Positions 54,301 to 64,000 of a stretch of DNA of 64,000 bases are shown here, piece by piece. The stretch is from NCBI RefSeq assembly GCF_000764305.2, contig NW_025941668.1, forward strand, positions 1 through 64,000, read 5' to 3'. Both the position numbers and the translations under genes were made by a program. Every line of letters begins with the position of its first letter. Within the stretch, counting starts at the first letter, position 1. The notes below the pieces were generated by a model that saw only the letters and a program-made list of their open reading frames with translations, did not search any database and was not told where the DNA came from. This stretch comes from Hyalella azteca (taxonomy: Eukaryota; Arthropoda; Malacostraca; Amphipoda; Hyalellidae).

Positions 54301-57078
54301 AAATCTTTCGTACAGTTTTATTCTATAATTTATATTATGTATGTACCATGCTGGTTTTTAAATAATATTTAATACTATTAAGTAAAATCTAAAGGCTTTA
54401 TTTATAAATGTAGCGGTAGCGCTGTAGCGGCAAAATCTCGTATCGCTACTTAAATATGTAGCGAGCGCTACCGCTACCGCTACAATAGCTTAAATGTAGC
54501 CCCGCTACCCGCTACCGCTACTGAAAATGTAGCGGCCGCTACATGTAGCGCGCTACTGCCTACCTCTGCTGGGAAGACAGAACGGAAAGCAGGAAAAGGA
54601 ATGGATAGACACAAGCCAGGAACAACGAGGTCCAGTTTCATGGATTCTTAGAGGATGAGTTATAATGCATCAGTGACGTCACCCAACTTTACCTCTGAGT
54701 GTCGATCATCAATCGAATATCTTCTTGCCGACTGAAAATTTTCATAGTTGTCTCGATTTGATTTAACTATTATTTTAATTGAATATAATTTGATAAATAA
54801 CCTTCAATAAATTGCCTATTTTGCTTTTTTAAACCGATTCTTTCTCCTGTACATGCTGACAGACAGGCGATAGCCTGAGCCTTTAATTACTCCATGTTAG
54901 CATTAATATACTGAATGCTGATTTGTTTTAATTTTTCATGCATTTTTTACCTCGATAGAATGATGTGAAATGTCTTAATACTATGTCTCAAGCTGGAATG
55001 TCTCAAGCTGAAATGTGCGAGTTCGAAGGCAGGCTCTACAATCTGAACGAAAAGATCGGGTGCCTTCAGTGCACCGACATCGGCGTCACTTACGGCGGTA
55101 AGTTTCGACACATTTCAATTTCATTGTTTCTAAGGACTTTAATTTTTAATTTTCATATGCGTTTGTACGTAATCTTATGTTCTGCTTAATCAATAGATTC
55201 TCTCCTATTGCACGTACCTTCCTGCACATTAGGTTATTCCTTTGAAAGTGTGCATTTTCCAAACATATCGAAGTTTTCGTAAACATGAACTTGCTTCTAC
55301 ATTTGTCTTCTCTAATACAAACGAAGGTATTTGTACGTTCTTAGTAAAAGTATTGCAGCATACAAATGTTATCCAAAATACCGTCTCATGCTCGCAAAAA
55401 CTACGTAAAATAAGGTATCGATGAACATTTTTATGTACTCATGTCACTCAAATAACTATAAACTGAAAATACTAATCTCCGTTGGTTATTACATGCTTCT
55501 GATGTCGGTCACGTTGACAGAAATTCGATTTCAAAGTATAATTTCTGTCAGTTGTTGTATGAATCGTTATATTTTCTTAAATAATCTTGCGATATAAAAC
55601 CGCAACAACTTATTGCCGTAGCAGCGACTAAGCGAAGACGTAGTCTGTCTTTTAATTATTACTTCTGTCCACAGGATTGGATTTCCATCAACCATCATGT
55701 TCAATATCCGAGTTTCTAATCAGTCACTGTTATATCAATCATTCTTAGGATGTTCTACGTGTAACTCATTGCCTTATACGTTATCCAGTTTACCTCAATA
55801 ATAGGCATATTGATCCCCCAGAAAGCACGGCATTGCCAGCCCAGTTACCAAGGTATTGCCACATTCTGCGAAGAAAAGATTGACATCCCACTTACAAACA
55901 TATTGCCACGCCATTAACCATGATACTGTCATACCAGTTAACATGATTTATATAGTACCGCGATGAAGTCGTCCTATGGTCGAGGGTTCGTAACTCCGTC
56001 AGCCAACCACCGACAGCTTTCATAGATAAACCCATTTACCGTAAACGAGAAGTGGGCCGGTACGTGTACTTAATTAGAGCACGTATTGATTGTACGGCAT
56101 AAGTAGAGTACGCATTGATTGATCCGTGGCGGTTTATAGATCAGGGCCGTCGTCGCGTCGCGGACATCGTGCTGCCTCCGAGGGACACTTGCTGTGCTCA
56201 GGCTTCTAATGGATACTGCCTGGTAACTGACCTGCTGCTCATTTTTACTGTTATCTATATATATGAGTTTGTAAAAAATTCATACTTCTAGATGTGCTTC
56301 ATTTGGCGATGAATTATTTAAATTTTAAGATTCTGGATTCTATGAAAGGCCTGTATTTCGTTTCTATATGTGGTCTTTGATGAATCATATAGCGTTTTGA
56401 TTCATTGTTCATGATAAGAACCATGTAAAATAAAATAGTTATGCACTTATTTATGTTATTTGTTATTATACTTTTTTAATTGAGGTGGCCGAATGCTCTG
56501 CCTATACTATCGGTTTCTGCGAGGCGAAGGCTCGGTGTGCGGCGCGAGGTCTGCCGATGGCGTCAAAAGAATTGTACTACAACCCTGGCCGTATCGTCGG
56601 CAACCTGGCTTCACTTGGCACCAGTGAGCTGATAGCCTGGTTGTTAGGGCGCTAATGAAAATATTGAGAAATAATAATTAGTAATATAGCCCAACCCTCT
56701 ATGAACTATTCGCGTTCCTTAACAAAAATCAAATTTTAACCATGATTTTGCGACGGAACTCTCTAATGGGTGCGTTAGAACGAGTGCGACTTACATCAGT
56801 GATTTGTTTAATATAGACCTAAATATTTATGTTCGTCCTCAGATCAAGTTTACTTCTGGGCGAACATCCATCGCGGGGCCGACATGGTGTGGCGTTGGAT
56901 GCCGAGCATGGAGGCAATGGGGAACGTGATCTCGACTTATAATGGGAATACCGATGGCGATTGTGCCGAAATGCTCATCTCGGGAGGCAGCATCTCCTTC
57001 TACCTCGTTTCGTGCCAGCAAAATGACGAGGAATGTGTGCTTTGTTACGATCCGGCCACAAGTCTGCCTCCGTGTTAA
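50931..57078 (+). CDS. Secreted PAN-like plus C-type-lectin-like protein (multi-exon)
   Basis: ATG 50931 starts a basic leader followed by a hydrophobic signal-like core (LLVTLWCLLHTLECEG). Exon A then encodes a cysteine-rich module (NIQCMGLATKLDWVYVACY, GMCSLWGY, CKVCYLSDG). Exons B and C together give a second module of the same layout (SLVAVGTKVRNARYSDLVRV, CQSNGRFL, CLNTM, AEMCEFEGRLYNL, GCLQC). Exons at 56140, 56485 and 56843 give a C-type-lectin-like domain: CSAYTIGFCEAKARCAARGL, VYFWANIHRGADMVWRW, GDCAEML, and a final C...CVLCY. EPN/QPD sugar-binding triplets are not visible, so carbohydrate binding is not assured. Junctions C to end agree in phase; A-B and B-C do not with the best splice sites, so an exon is missing, a weak site is used, or the gene is damaged. 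Likely secreted; role unknown. Confidence 0.65.
52305..52490 (-). repeat. Dispersed element with (TCCG)n microsatellite, copy 2
   Basis: Reverse complement of 14280-14445: GCACTATTGTGCTTGCCATG, TCCGTCCGTCTGTCTGTC, TGACCTCAAGTTTTTCTTCG, GCGCTCTCTGTCACTCACTG. It ends within 10-20 bases of the exon B acceptor and may supply part of that intron end. Confidence 0.75.
52500..52608 (+). CDS. Lectin-like gene exon B
   Basis: Between an acceptor (CTATTGAAG) and a strong GTAAGT donor at 52609. In one frame it reads AAYWRTARSLVAVGTKVRNA, RYSDLVRVCQSNGRFL, which aligns with the exon A module. A second frame is also open for all 36 codons and is the one that fits the phase of exon C. I prefer the first frame because of the module similarity; the phase conflict is unresolved. 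Confidence 0.5.
52609..54043. other. Intron of the lectin-like gene
   Basis: No clear exon found. The minisatellite at 53584-53800 and a segment around 53800-54043 of unknown origin lie here. The exon needed to reconcile B-C phase could be here. Confidence 0.4.
53584..53800. repeat. Minisatellite, about 17-bp unit, with strand flip at its end
   Basis: GTATAAACACATTGAA or GTATAAATACGTTGAA units about twelve times; the last unit is inverted (TTCAACGTATTTATACTTCA), so the right end can fold back on the array. Confidence 0.9.
54044..54568. mobile_element. hAT MITE, 525 bp, with perfect 8-bp target duplication
   Basis: Starts CAGAGATGGGCAGCGCTAC and ends GTAGCGCGCTACTGCCTACCTCTG. CTGGGAAG is present immediately before (54036-54043) and after (54569-54576). 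The interior consists of GTAGCGGTAGCG-type arrays and an extra internal copy of the end near 54226-54247, suggesting a nested or composite copy. No transposase. Confidence 0.92.
54959..55097 (+). CDS. Lectin-like gene exon C
   Basis: Acceptor TACCTCGATAG with a long pyrimidine tract; donor GTAAGT at 55098, phase 1. Only phase 0 at the start is open: NDVKCLNTMSQAGMSQAEMC, EFEGRLYNLNEKIGCLQC, TDIGVTYG. Confidence 0.65.
55098..56139. other. Intron of the lectin-like gene
   Basis: AT-rich, no exon or repeat recognised. Confidence 0.45.
56140..56222 (+). CDS. Lectin-like gene exon D (short)
   Basis: Too short to stand out alone. After GTTTATAG in phase 1 it reads DQGRRRVADIVLPPRDTCCA then QASNGYCL and ends before GTAACT 56223 in phase 0. 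Phases match both neighbours, and cysteine and codon pattern fit. Confidence 0.65.
56485..56623 (+). CDS. Lectin-like gene exon E (start of C-type-lectin-like domain)
   Basis: After AATTGAG in phase 0 it reads VAECSAYTIGFCEAKARCAA then RGLPMASKELYYNPGRIVGN, LASLGT and ends before GTGAGC 56624 in phase 1. EAKARCAARG corresponds to the first helix block of lectin-like domains. Confidence 0.75.
56843..57078 (+). CDS. Lectin-like gene last exon
   Basis: After GTCCTCAG in phase 1 it reads VYFWANIHRGADMVWRW, GDCAEMLISGG, SFYLVSCQQNDEECVLCYD and stops TAA at 57076-57078. WRW, the CAEM block and the last cysteines match the C-terminal half of lectin-like domains. Confidence 0.8.
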
Positions 57079-58065
57079 GCATTTATTTGCACCCAGCCAT
57101 ATGGCCCACTACACAACACAGACACAAGAGAAGAAAGTTCACTTCTACATACCTTCACACTTTTTCTCTCATTTCAGCCTTGTTGGTATACTAATTACGC
57201 GACTCTTTAGTGGTACTGATATCATGCATCTTTTCCTGGTATAGCTGACTCATTTGCAAGAGCCCAGAGTTGTATCCCTATCAAGAAAATTCGCGAATAA
57301 TTTAGTTCAACTTCCAGTTCAACTCCTAGAAATGGGTTCACCTACGGTCAGAAATTCCTCCAGTCGAATCCACACCAAAAATCAAGTTGACGGAGGCAAG
57401 TAGCACACAAACACTGTTAGTTAAAATATGTACTTGTCGACCTGAAGTCCTGATGAGGGAAAATTGTTCAGTATTATCATCCTCTGAACATGAAACTTTT
57501 TAAATTTTTATTTATTGTTATTCAAAAATTGAAACATGATTTGTCTATTTCTTCATGTTCAAGAATTTGAGGTGCGCGCAAGAGGCCAGCAATGACCAAC
57601 AACCCGTCATATTCTTTTCTGTGGACGAGCATGCTTGAGTGCGTTAAACTCTACGAAACTAAGCACAAAAAGCCATAGTAATTGTAGGTCCCCCGCCCTC
57701 TCAAGTCTGCTGTACTTTACTTTACAAAATATAATATTATCATCCTCCAATTTATGACGTTTAAGCCTATATGGCCTTCCTTACCTGCAGGCTTACCCCC
57801 GACTCTCCACCAAAACCCAACCAACCCAGACTCAACCCTCCGGTCATAGGCTGCATGAAACTGGAGAGGCGTGGCAGTGAGGATGTAGGGCTGGTCATTG
57901 GTTGCAGGAAGGTTGAGAATCGGGGTAGTTGTAGAAGTGGACCTTGTGGCATTTATTTTAGACTTATACATATGATAGACTTATATTTTGAAGAGTGAGG
58001 TCTCATGGGTTATTGAAATCCACTACTATAATAAGTTTCACTCGATGCAATAAGTAGTTTTATAG
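57079..58065. other. 3' flank of the lectin-like gene
   Basis: No gene recognised. An 80-codon low-information ORF pair at 57717-57998 is open on both strands without domains. Confidence 0.4.
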
Positions 58066-58317
58066 CATGGTTGAACTAGTATAAGGTTGACCCATGAGAA
58101 GCTCATTTTTGCGGGTGTTGTCATTTTTTCGCCTGTGACGTCTGATCTCAGTGACGTCACGGGCGTTAACCAATCACCGAAATGCGATCAAGCCAGTCAA
58201 CCAATCCGTCATGAGAATGACTGGATTGTTTACGTTTCTCGATCTACGTGACGTAACAAGAAAGCTGAACTGAAAGACAGAAGTCTTCGCGGGTCAACCT
58301 TAAATAGTTCAACCATG
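58066..58317. mobile_element. MITE, 252 bp, with CATGGTTGAAC inverted ends
   Basis: Left CATGGTTGAACTAGTATAAG, then GTTGACCC; right GGGTCAACCTTAAATAGTTC, AACCATG. Flanks GTTTTATAG and GTTTTAAAG differ by one base, compatible with a 9-bp target duplication. Interior holds GTGACGT palindromes. Confidence 0.75.
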
Positions 58318-60369
58318 GTTTTAAAGCACCCACATTTCCGCGGTAGTGTGTTTTTGAAGTTTTATTCACGATGTGTGATGTTAAAGCGTATGATCGATTT
58401 CAAGGCCAAGGTTATGGCGGTCGGATAATAATACGCTTTTCAAGCAACTTTCTCTTTTATCTAGGAATAGAACCCGGTATGAACAAGTCATGCATTGTTA
58501 CAAGTATAAAAAGATGCCCAATAATAGAATATAAAAATTCAAATTATTCAAATTCATTTAATAAGTTCATGATAATAGCTCCTATACGTCAGCACTTACT
58601 CTAATATGATGTTCTTCTGCAATAACAAGTTCATAATTGTAGCTCCTATACGTAGGGTAATTGTTCGTAATAATATTGAAGGAGGTTTTATTCAGGAGTA
58701 ATTGGGTAATTTTGTTGGTAATATTCGAGGGTAAGATTGGGGTAACCTATGATTTAAGCTGTTTATGGAAAATGGCGCCATGCGCTCGGTTATGTAACTA
58801 CTAAAGTATTCAAAGTATTTTAACGTAATTAATTAACACTAAACCTGATTACTAAAATCTTAGCTAAATTTATTACCATCGAGCGAGACAGTTCGAGACA
58901 ATAAACTTTGTTTGTTCTCCGAATTTATTTGTACCTCATAACCCCATTGTAAACGGTTTTTCCCTGGCTAATATCAAATAGAAGATTTCAATAATACAAT
59001 TGACTTTGTCTTTTACATACTAAGGTGCAATTGAAAATTTACTTCATTAATTTTTTTACGGTTGTTCGTTCTAATTAAATAGCGAGGAGATTTATCTATA
59101 AAACACTGTGTGAATTTGGCCACTAATACGAAATAGCATCAAGAGCAATTACCTCTTTATATTACCTCCTTATACATCTTTTTTGTGAATGGTTCGAGAA
59201 GTTTCTCTAATAATGAACCTCTAACATAGTACTAACATCGTATTCGAATGTTACTGATTGCACGAGAGCGATAACGGCAAGTATAGCCATTCAACACCAA
59301 TCATGAGACCCAGTATTTTGAGTAACAGTCTCATCTACTGCTTTATTCTTGCCCCGATACCGTCAAGCGACGGTTCCGCGGGAAGGAGATAGGGTTAAGA
59401 AAATTCATTATTCCTGCAGTATCATAGCACACGCAAGACCACATAGAAACATTAATGCAATTAAAAACAAGACTGAAATAAATGTGCCTAAAACTTAATT
59501 GACATTCATGTAAGAGACGTATATTTTCTGGTAAGATCAGATAAAAGGCATCACTACAGCCCCAAATTATATCGTTTTGCACTAATTGTACGTAATTTTA
59601 ATTAAATAATTTTTATGACACGATCTAGCTTAGTTGTGGCTGAATAGCACATTTAGGACGCCATTGAAATCAACATTATTCTAACCTAAAAACTGCCATC
59701 AACGTAGCGGTCAACTCCTGCTGCAATGGAGAAATGCAGCTCGATCACTGAACAACATAAATCTCTATTCCTAATTTCCTATGCCGTCACAAGTTATCTG
59801 CTGAACGTGAAACAATAAATGACTTGCTGTGAACCAAGAATACGAATTGCAGGTGAAGTTAGGACGCTGAAGTTGGGCTATCGTACTGCCAGTTTGGCTG
59901 GCCTTGGCGTCCGTAGTAGCCACAAATATTGGTGAGCAGGTATTGTTGATACACTGGTAATGCGCCCTCCCAGGGAGTCAACAGACTTCGGGATCACCGG
60001 TTCATCCATCACCGAGTGAGTAACAATTCTACATGAGTTTACTGCACAGAATTAAATCAAATTCTGTTTCTTCAATTCAAAAACTATTCTAGCATGCGAT
60101 TTATTAAAACAGAAGTTTTTTGACCGTGAACGACGATTGATCTTTGCCCGATGGACCTTAGATTGGCAATGAAGTTGTCTGCTGTCTCGAGATGCCATTT
60201 ATAGAGGTTTGTCCAATTTCGTATCCACAATACCGGACTATATAAAGTCTGGTCTCAAAATTTGTCTTCATCATCGATTTTCTTAGAAATTTCGATTGAA
60301 CTAAAAATCTTTTACAAAATGGCTGGTCTCCGAAGGCTCATGGAATGCTCTTCCGTGTCGGTCTAAGGC
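58318..60369. other. No gene recognised
   Basis: AT-rich; a short ORF at 58371-58604 has no recognisable similarity. Confidence 0.45.
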
Positions 60370-60561
60370 ATGTCGGACTGGCGAGGCTCTGGTGACCTCA
60401 GTAGCTGGGATCTGTTCTCAGTGATGGTCCGGGGTGAGTCACCAGAGCTGAGCCAAAGCGAGGCGCCGCCCCCCAAAAGGGGGAAGAGATTCACCGCATT
60501 CTTGCGACGACTCTTTTGTGGCTGTTGCAGGCCACGCGGCGAGAGCGACGGTGGCCCGTGA
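60370..60561 (+). CDS. Possible small protein, 63 aa, with cysteine-rich basic tail
   Basis: ATG 60370 to TGA 60561. Reads MSDWRGSGDLSSWDLFSVMV, then a Pro/Lys-rich stretch and RFTAFLRRLFCGCCRP. Strongly GC-richer than flanks, which supports coding. The hydrophobic-basic CGCC end could be lipid-modified, but this is a guess. Could also be a first exon of a gene continuing downstream, or chance. Confidence 0.4.
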   Translation: MSDWRGSGDLSSWDLFSVMVRGESPELSQSEAPPPKRGKRFTAFLRRLFCGCCRPRGESDGGP

Positions 60562-61169
60562 ATGGTAGCACCTAATTCTTTAGGAGTTGGGGCGCTGCCT
60601 TCACCTGGCTACTGATTTGCTCTTGGGGGAAGGGAGTTAAGAGGGGGGTCCTCCGAGACCCAAAAAATAAAACATGTTGCCTGCTGGGGGAGAGGGTTAT
60701 TCGGAACCCAATTAGTAAAGTATCCTACCTGCAAGGGAGGCTACGATCATTGGAAAACCGTCAATCCCAGGTGCGACATTTGGCCTAAGTGAGGTCATTT
60801 ACGGAACATCCAACAAGACATTATAATCATCATCCCGTCAATCTGGTATGCCTCAGAACAGCGTTCCAAAATTTTCATAAACGACTACCACTTTGAAGTT
60901 ACTAACAGTCACAGGACCTCTCGTTACTACTGAAGAGGAGTAGAACGGAAACAATATTTTTATTCGAGTTTTAATTACTCCTCCTACTTCTTAGACCTGT
61001 AGAGGATACAAGTTTTATTACAAATAAATAAAGATATCTTATTAGCTATTACAATATGACAGTTTGCTAACAATCGCATTTTAACAAGTGGAAATAATGG
61101 AAAGTCTAAGGGGCGAGGCAAAAATGGAGCAGCAGGCAGCAGCGAACTCTCTCAATGAACTATGCACTG

Positions 61170-61410
61170 AAGACACAGCATTTGACCCGATCACCTAGAA
61201 GGGAGCTAGGCTTAGAAGTTGTGCAGCTCAACTGTCATGGCTTATTTGGAAAGCTGACAGAAATAAAGCTATATCTATATAGAGAGAAGCCAGATGTGGT
61301 ATGTCTGTGTGAGACATGGCTAAGAGTGCATGAGCCTTCTTTTGTCGGATATCATGCAATGTGGTCACACCGGGAAAATGCTGCAAGAGGTGGTATGCAA
61401 GAGGTACTAA
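61170..61410 (+). pseudogene. Non-LTR retrotransposon endonuclease fragment
   Basis: Reads LGLEVVQLNCHGLFGKLTEI, KPDVVCLCETWLRVHEPSF, GYHAMWSHRENAARGG: the N-terminal APE-type endonuclease pattern (N near the start, ETWL with the catalytic Glu, GY, RGG). Both sides are truncated. Confidence 0.75.
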
Positions 61411-63184
61411 ATACCTTCTTGCTACTGGGCGTTTGAATTTTTGAAAGAAATGTAGTTCGTTCCACCTATCACTAATTTAATGGTCATCAACCATCCTTTT
61501 GAAGCATGACAGTCTTGGCAGGATCCTCCCCACATGCCATGGACCCCATCACATGACTAATTGTAAATGTGACACTGACTCCTGTACCAGTCCCAGTGGG
61601 CACTGGGCACTGGGCGCTCAGTGGGCAGTGTACAGGACCTTTCCAAGACATGTACAAAATCCCCCAGACAGGAGGCTCCCCTGTTGAGTTTTGACCCTGA
61701 TGGTAGCAGTCAAGTAGATTAGAAGATTAGCATCAGCAGGTCTTGAACAGAGTTGAACACAATACTTATTTCCCCTGTAGGGCCTGTACTGGCTGCACCT
61801 TCCCTGGCTGGACTATCTGGCCCTGGCTGAGTGGCTCTCTGTCTGAGTAGACCCTCCAGTTAGGTAAGGGTTACTAACAAGTCTAACATGCATGTACTAC
61901 TGTAGCAGTTAGCACTAATTCCGGGACCTAGTAGCTGAATGAACTAACAGAACAACATCTCAGATTTGCAAACTTACCGAGGCTTTTGCCCTCAGGTTTG
62001 TGCGGCCAAACCCTTGCTGCTTGTCCGGACGTGAGGCGAGTCGCGAGACTGGCGAGTGGTGAAGAACCAAGTCCTCAGAAAGCAGATAGAAGAAGAACAC
62101 TCAGTGGAGCCTTTGGAATTTCACGATCCTGTCATCACTCATCAATCATCATGATGTGATGACACAGTTCTGTCATCACGATGTGATGACAGAACTACAG
62201 GGAGTTCACGATCCTGAGGACTGAGGTTACCTGTAGATGTTCTGTGACTTCTGTCATCACATTTTTGTCCCTGTGGTCAAAGACCTTTGCCCTTGTAATT
62301 TGTAAAGGGAAAAAATATACTGACCCCGGTGACCCGGGGCAGTGGGCCAGTGGGGACCCCTGTGTTGGGGTTGTTGTGTTGTGTAAATTGTGTTGTGGCT
62401 TGTCACCTTGTGTGTTTGAGGTTGTTGACTTGTTGTCATTGTTGTGTAATCACTGTAATGTGTTGTGTTTAACTCTTCTAAAAGTGTTTCAAGGAAATTA
62501 GGCATGATGTCAAACCACAAATTTTATTGAATCAGTTCATTTTTAATCATCTAATCATAATGATCTAATGATTCTAATCTACTCAAAATTTAAACCAATA
62601 TCTCAAATTCTCAAGCATGAAAATGCTGGAATCCACATTCCACAATACAGTGAGTTTACGATACTAGGATTGATGTAATGATGTGACCAATGTCCGATGA
62701 TGAACACTGATGCACATGCTTTACGATCAATGTGGCAGCCCAGCAGGGCCAGAAAAGTCCTCCTTTTTTCTGAAATATTGCTGCTCTAATTTCATATAAT
62801 TACCATCTGTAGGATGAAATCTTGCAGCTTTAATGTCATACATTTTTGTTTGATTGAAAAAATTGCGGTTTGACTTTGCAAACATGTTGTTTCATAAAAT
62901 GTTCAACTTCCACACTCCGCAGTACTTCAATGCTCCTGCCAAAATATCCTGAAGAACATAATTACAAGTTGACAACAAGTCAACCCAAAATATTTCCTTG
63001 AAGATTGCATAGTTGTGGTTATGTCAGAGTGGTCCCTGGTCAGACTGCATTATCATGTGTTCAGCTGCCACTTAAGTGAAGACAAAAGTTAGTGTTGCTG
63101 TTTGACTGTTTTTAGGGCAAATTTAGAGATTTGTGGTAACACGTTCACCATTGCACAGGACTTTGTAAATAAGTTTGCTGCTCA
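61411..63184. other. No gene recognised
   Basis: Contains GATGTGATGACAGAAC palindromic repeats (62110-62260) and a GT-rich stretch (62350-62470). Confidence 0.45.
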
Positions 63185-63315
63185 TTGCTCATAAATGGCT
63201 GAAATATGCAATTCACAGCTCAAAAAAATGGAATCACAGCTGGCAAACCTATAAAACCACGGCTCAAAAAATCCACTTAGGCTTGCCAAGTGGATATATT
63301 CCATGCCTGCAATGT
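63185..63315. repeat. Dispersed repeat, inverted copy of 10590-10720
   Basis: AATCACAGCTGGCAAACCTA, AAACCACGGCTCAAAAAATC, CTTGCCAAGTGGATATATTC is the complement, with drift, of the repeat before the N at 10721. Confidence 0.65.
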
Positions 63316-64000
63316 GGCATAACACCCAACCTAATAACATAATACATAATGCATTGTAACATAACATATTATATCACATTACTACATGTCATAACATAAC
63401 ACTATACTTTATAGCATAACAGAATATATTTTAATAAATTGTAACATCACACATTACAACATAACATATCATAACCAAGCACATTAAAATACATCCTAAC
63501 ATAACCCAACACATTGCAACAAAACATAACATGACATTACATATTATGACATAACATAAAACCTCATGATATAACACTATACATTGTAACATAACATCAA
63601 ACAACACAACAAATTATTCCACAACATATCATGACAAAACACATTAAATAACACAATATATCATGATACAACACTTTATAACACAATATAACATAGTACA
63701 GCACATTGTAACACAACATTAAATAACACAAAATAATTTAACAGGACATATTATGATGCAGCATAACATAGCACAACACATTTTAATACATCAAAACATA
63801 AGGCAACACATATGACAAAACATAAATAATACATCATGTCACTACAAAATAGGTTATAACATAACAAAAAATGTATCACACATAACAAATCCTAATATAG
63901 CCCATCACATTATAACATAACATAATCTGTTGTGTTATATTATGTTTTGTTGTGTTCTAATTTATTTTGTTATGTTATAATGTGTTCTATTATCTTATGT
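63316..64000. repeat. Degenerate ATAACATAACACA satellite running off the window, strand flips near 63930
   Basis: Units built from ATAACATAACAYAACACATT fill the plus strand to about 63925, then the complement (TGTTGTGTTATATTATGTTT) continues to the end. No coding. Confidence 0.9.

Noticed and set aside
57717..57998. Opposing ORFs of 75-84 codons
   Set aside because: Open on both strands without domains; no splice or start context favouring either.

Overview
The window is eukaryotic: genes are split by GT-AG introns, are spaced widely, and sit in AT-rich sequence packed with minisatellites and decayed transposons. The WDR46 and zinc-transporter exons read like arthropod proteins, and the secreted lectin-like gene resembles cysteine-rich crustacean lectins. 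My best guess is a crustacean (possibly a malacostracan), but no marker in the window proves that.

Layout, left to right. 1-4285 is mostly non-coding, with a 0.94-kb TA-flanked inverted-repeat transposon at 331-1266. 4286-9157 (+) is the body of WDR46/UTP7, a WD40 protein of the small-subunit processome, in nine recognisable exons; its extreme N-terminal exon is not identified. 12607-30475 (+) is a SLC30A1/ZnT1-type zinc exporter in seven exons, with a histidine-rich cytosolic loop and both intramembrane HxxxD motifs. Three further exon-like pieces in the same phase (near 32.0, 35.1 and 41.0 kb) may give alternative C-termini and extend the gene to 41105. 42068-42349 (+) is a small coiled-coil ORF. 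44281-44430 (-) looks like a 3'-terminal coding exon of an unrecognised gene. 50931-57078 (+) is a secreted protein with a signal sequence, two related cysteine-rich (PAN-like) modules and a C-terminal C-type-lectin-like domain. 60370-60561 (+) is a possible 63-residue protein.

Mobile elements: two fragments of one non-LTR retrotransposon reverse transcriptase (19990-21376 minus, 39087-39546 plus), an endonuclease fragment near 61.2 kb, a hAT MITE with a perfect 8-bp target duplication (54044-54568), a decayed pogo/Tigger-like element (47311-48608), a family of TA-flanked GGGTAAAC elements (331, 18.1, 18.5 and 19.0 kb), other MITEs, and a dispersed repeat in three copies (37.4, 40.1 and 45.4 kb), two of them ending in a (TAC)n tail.

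The most striking features are: (1) in the zinc-transporter gene, four independent tandem duplications or minisatellites contain copies of an exon-intron boundary (the acceptor of exon 2, the donors of exons 5 and 6, and the end of the last candidate exon); the exon 5 array has a 21-bp period, so each duplicated donor keeps the reading frame; (2) an apparently perfect 1544-bp duplication (10722-12265 = 21377-22920) whose left edge touches the only N of the window, so it may be an assembly artefact; (3) minisatellites split by transposons, and arrays whose strand flips at the end.
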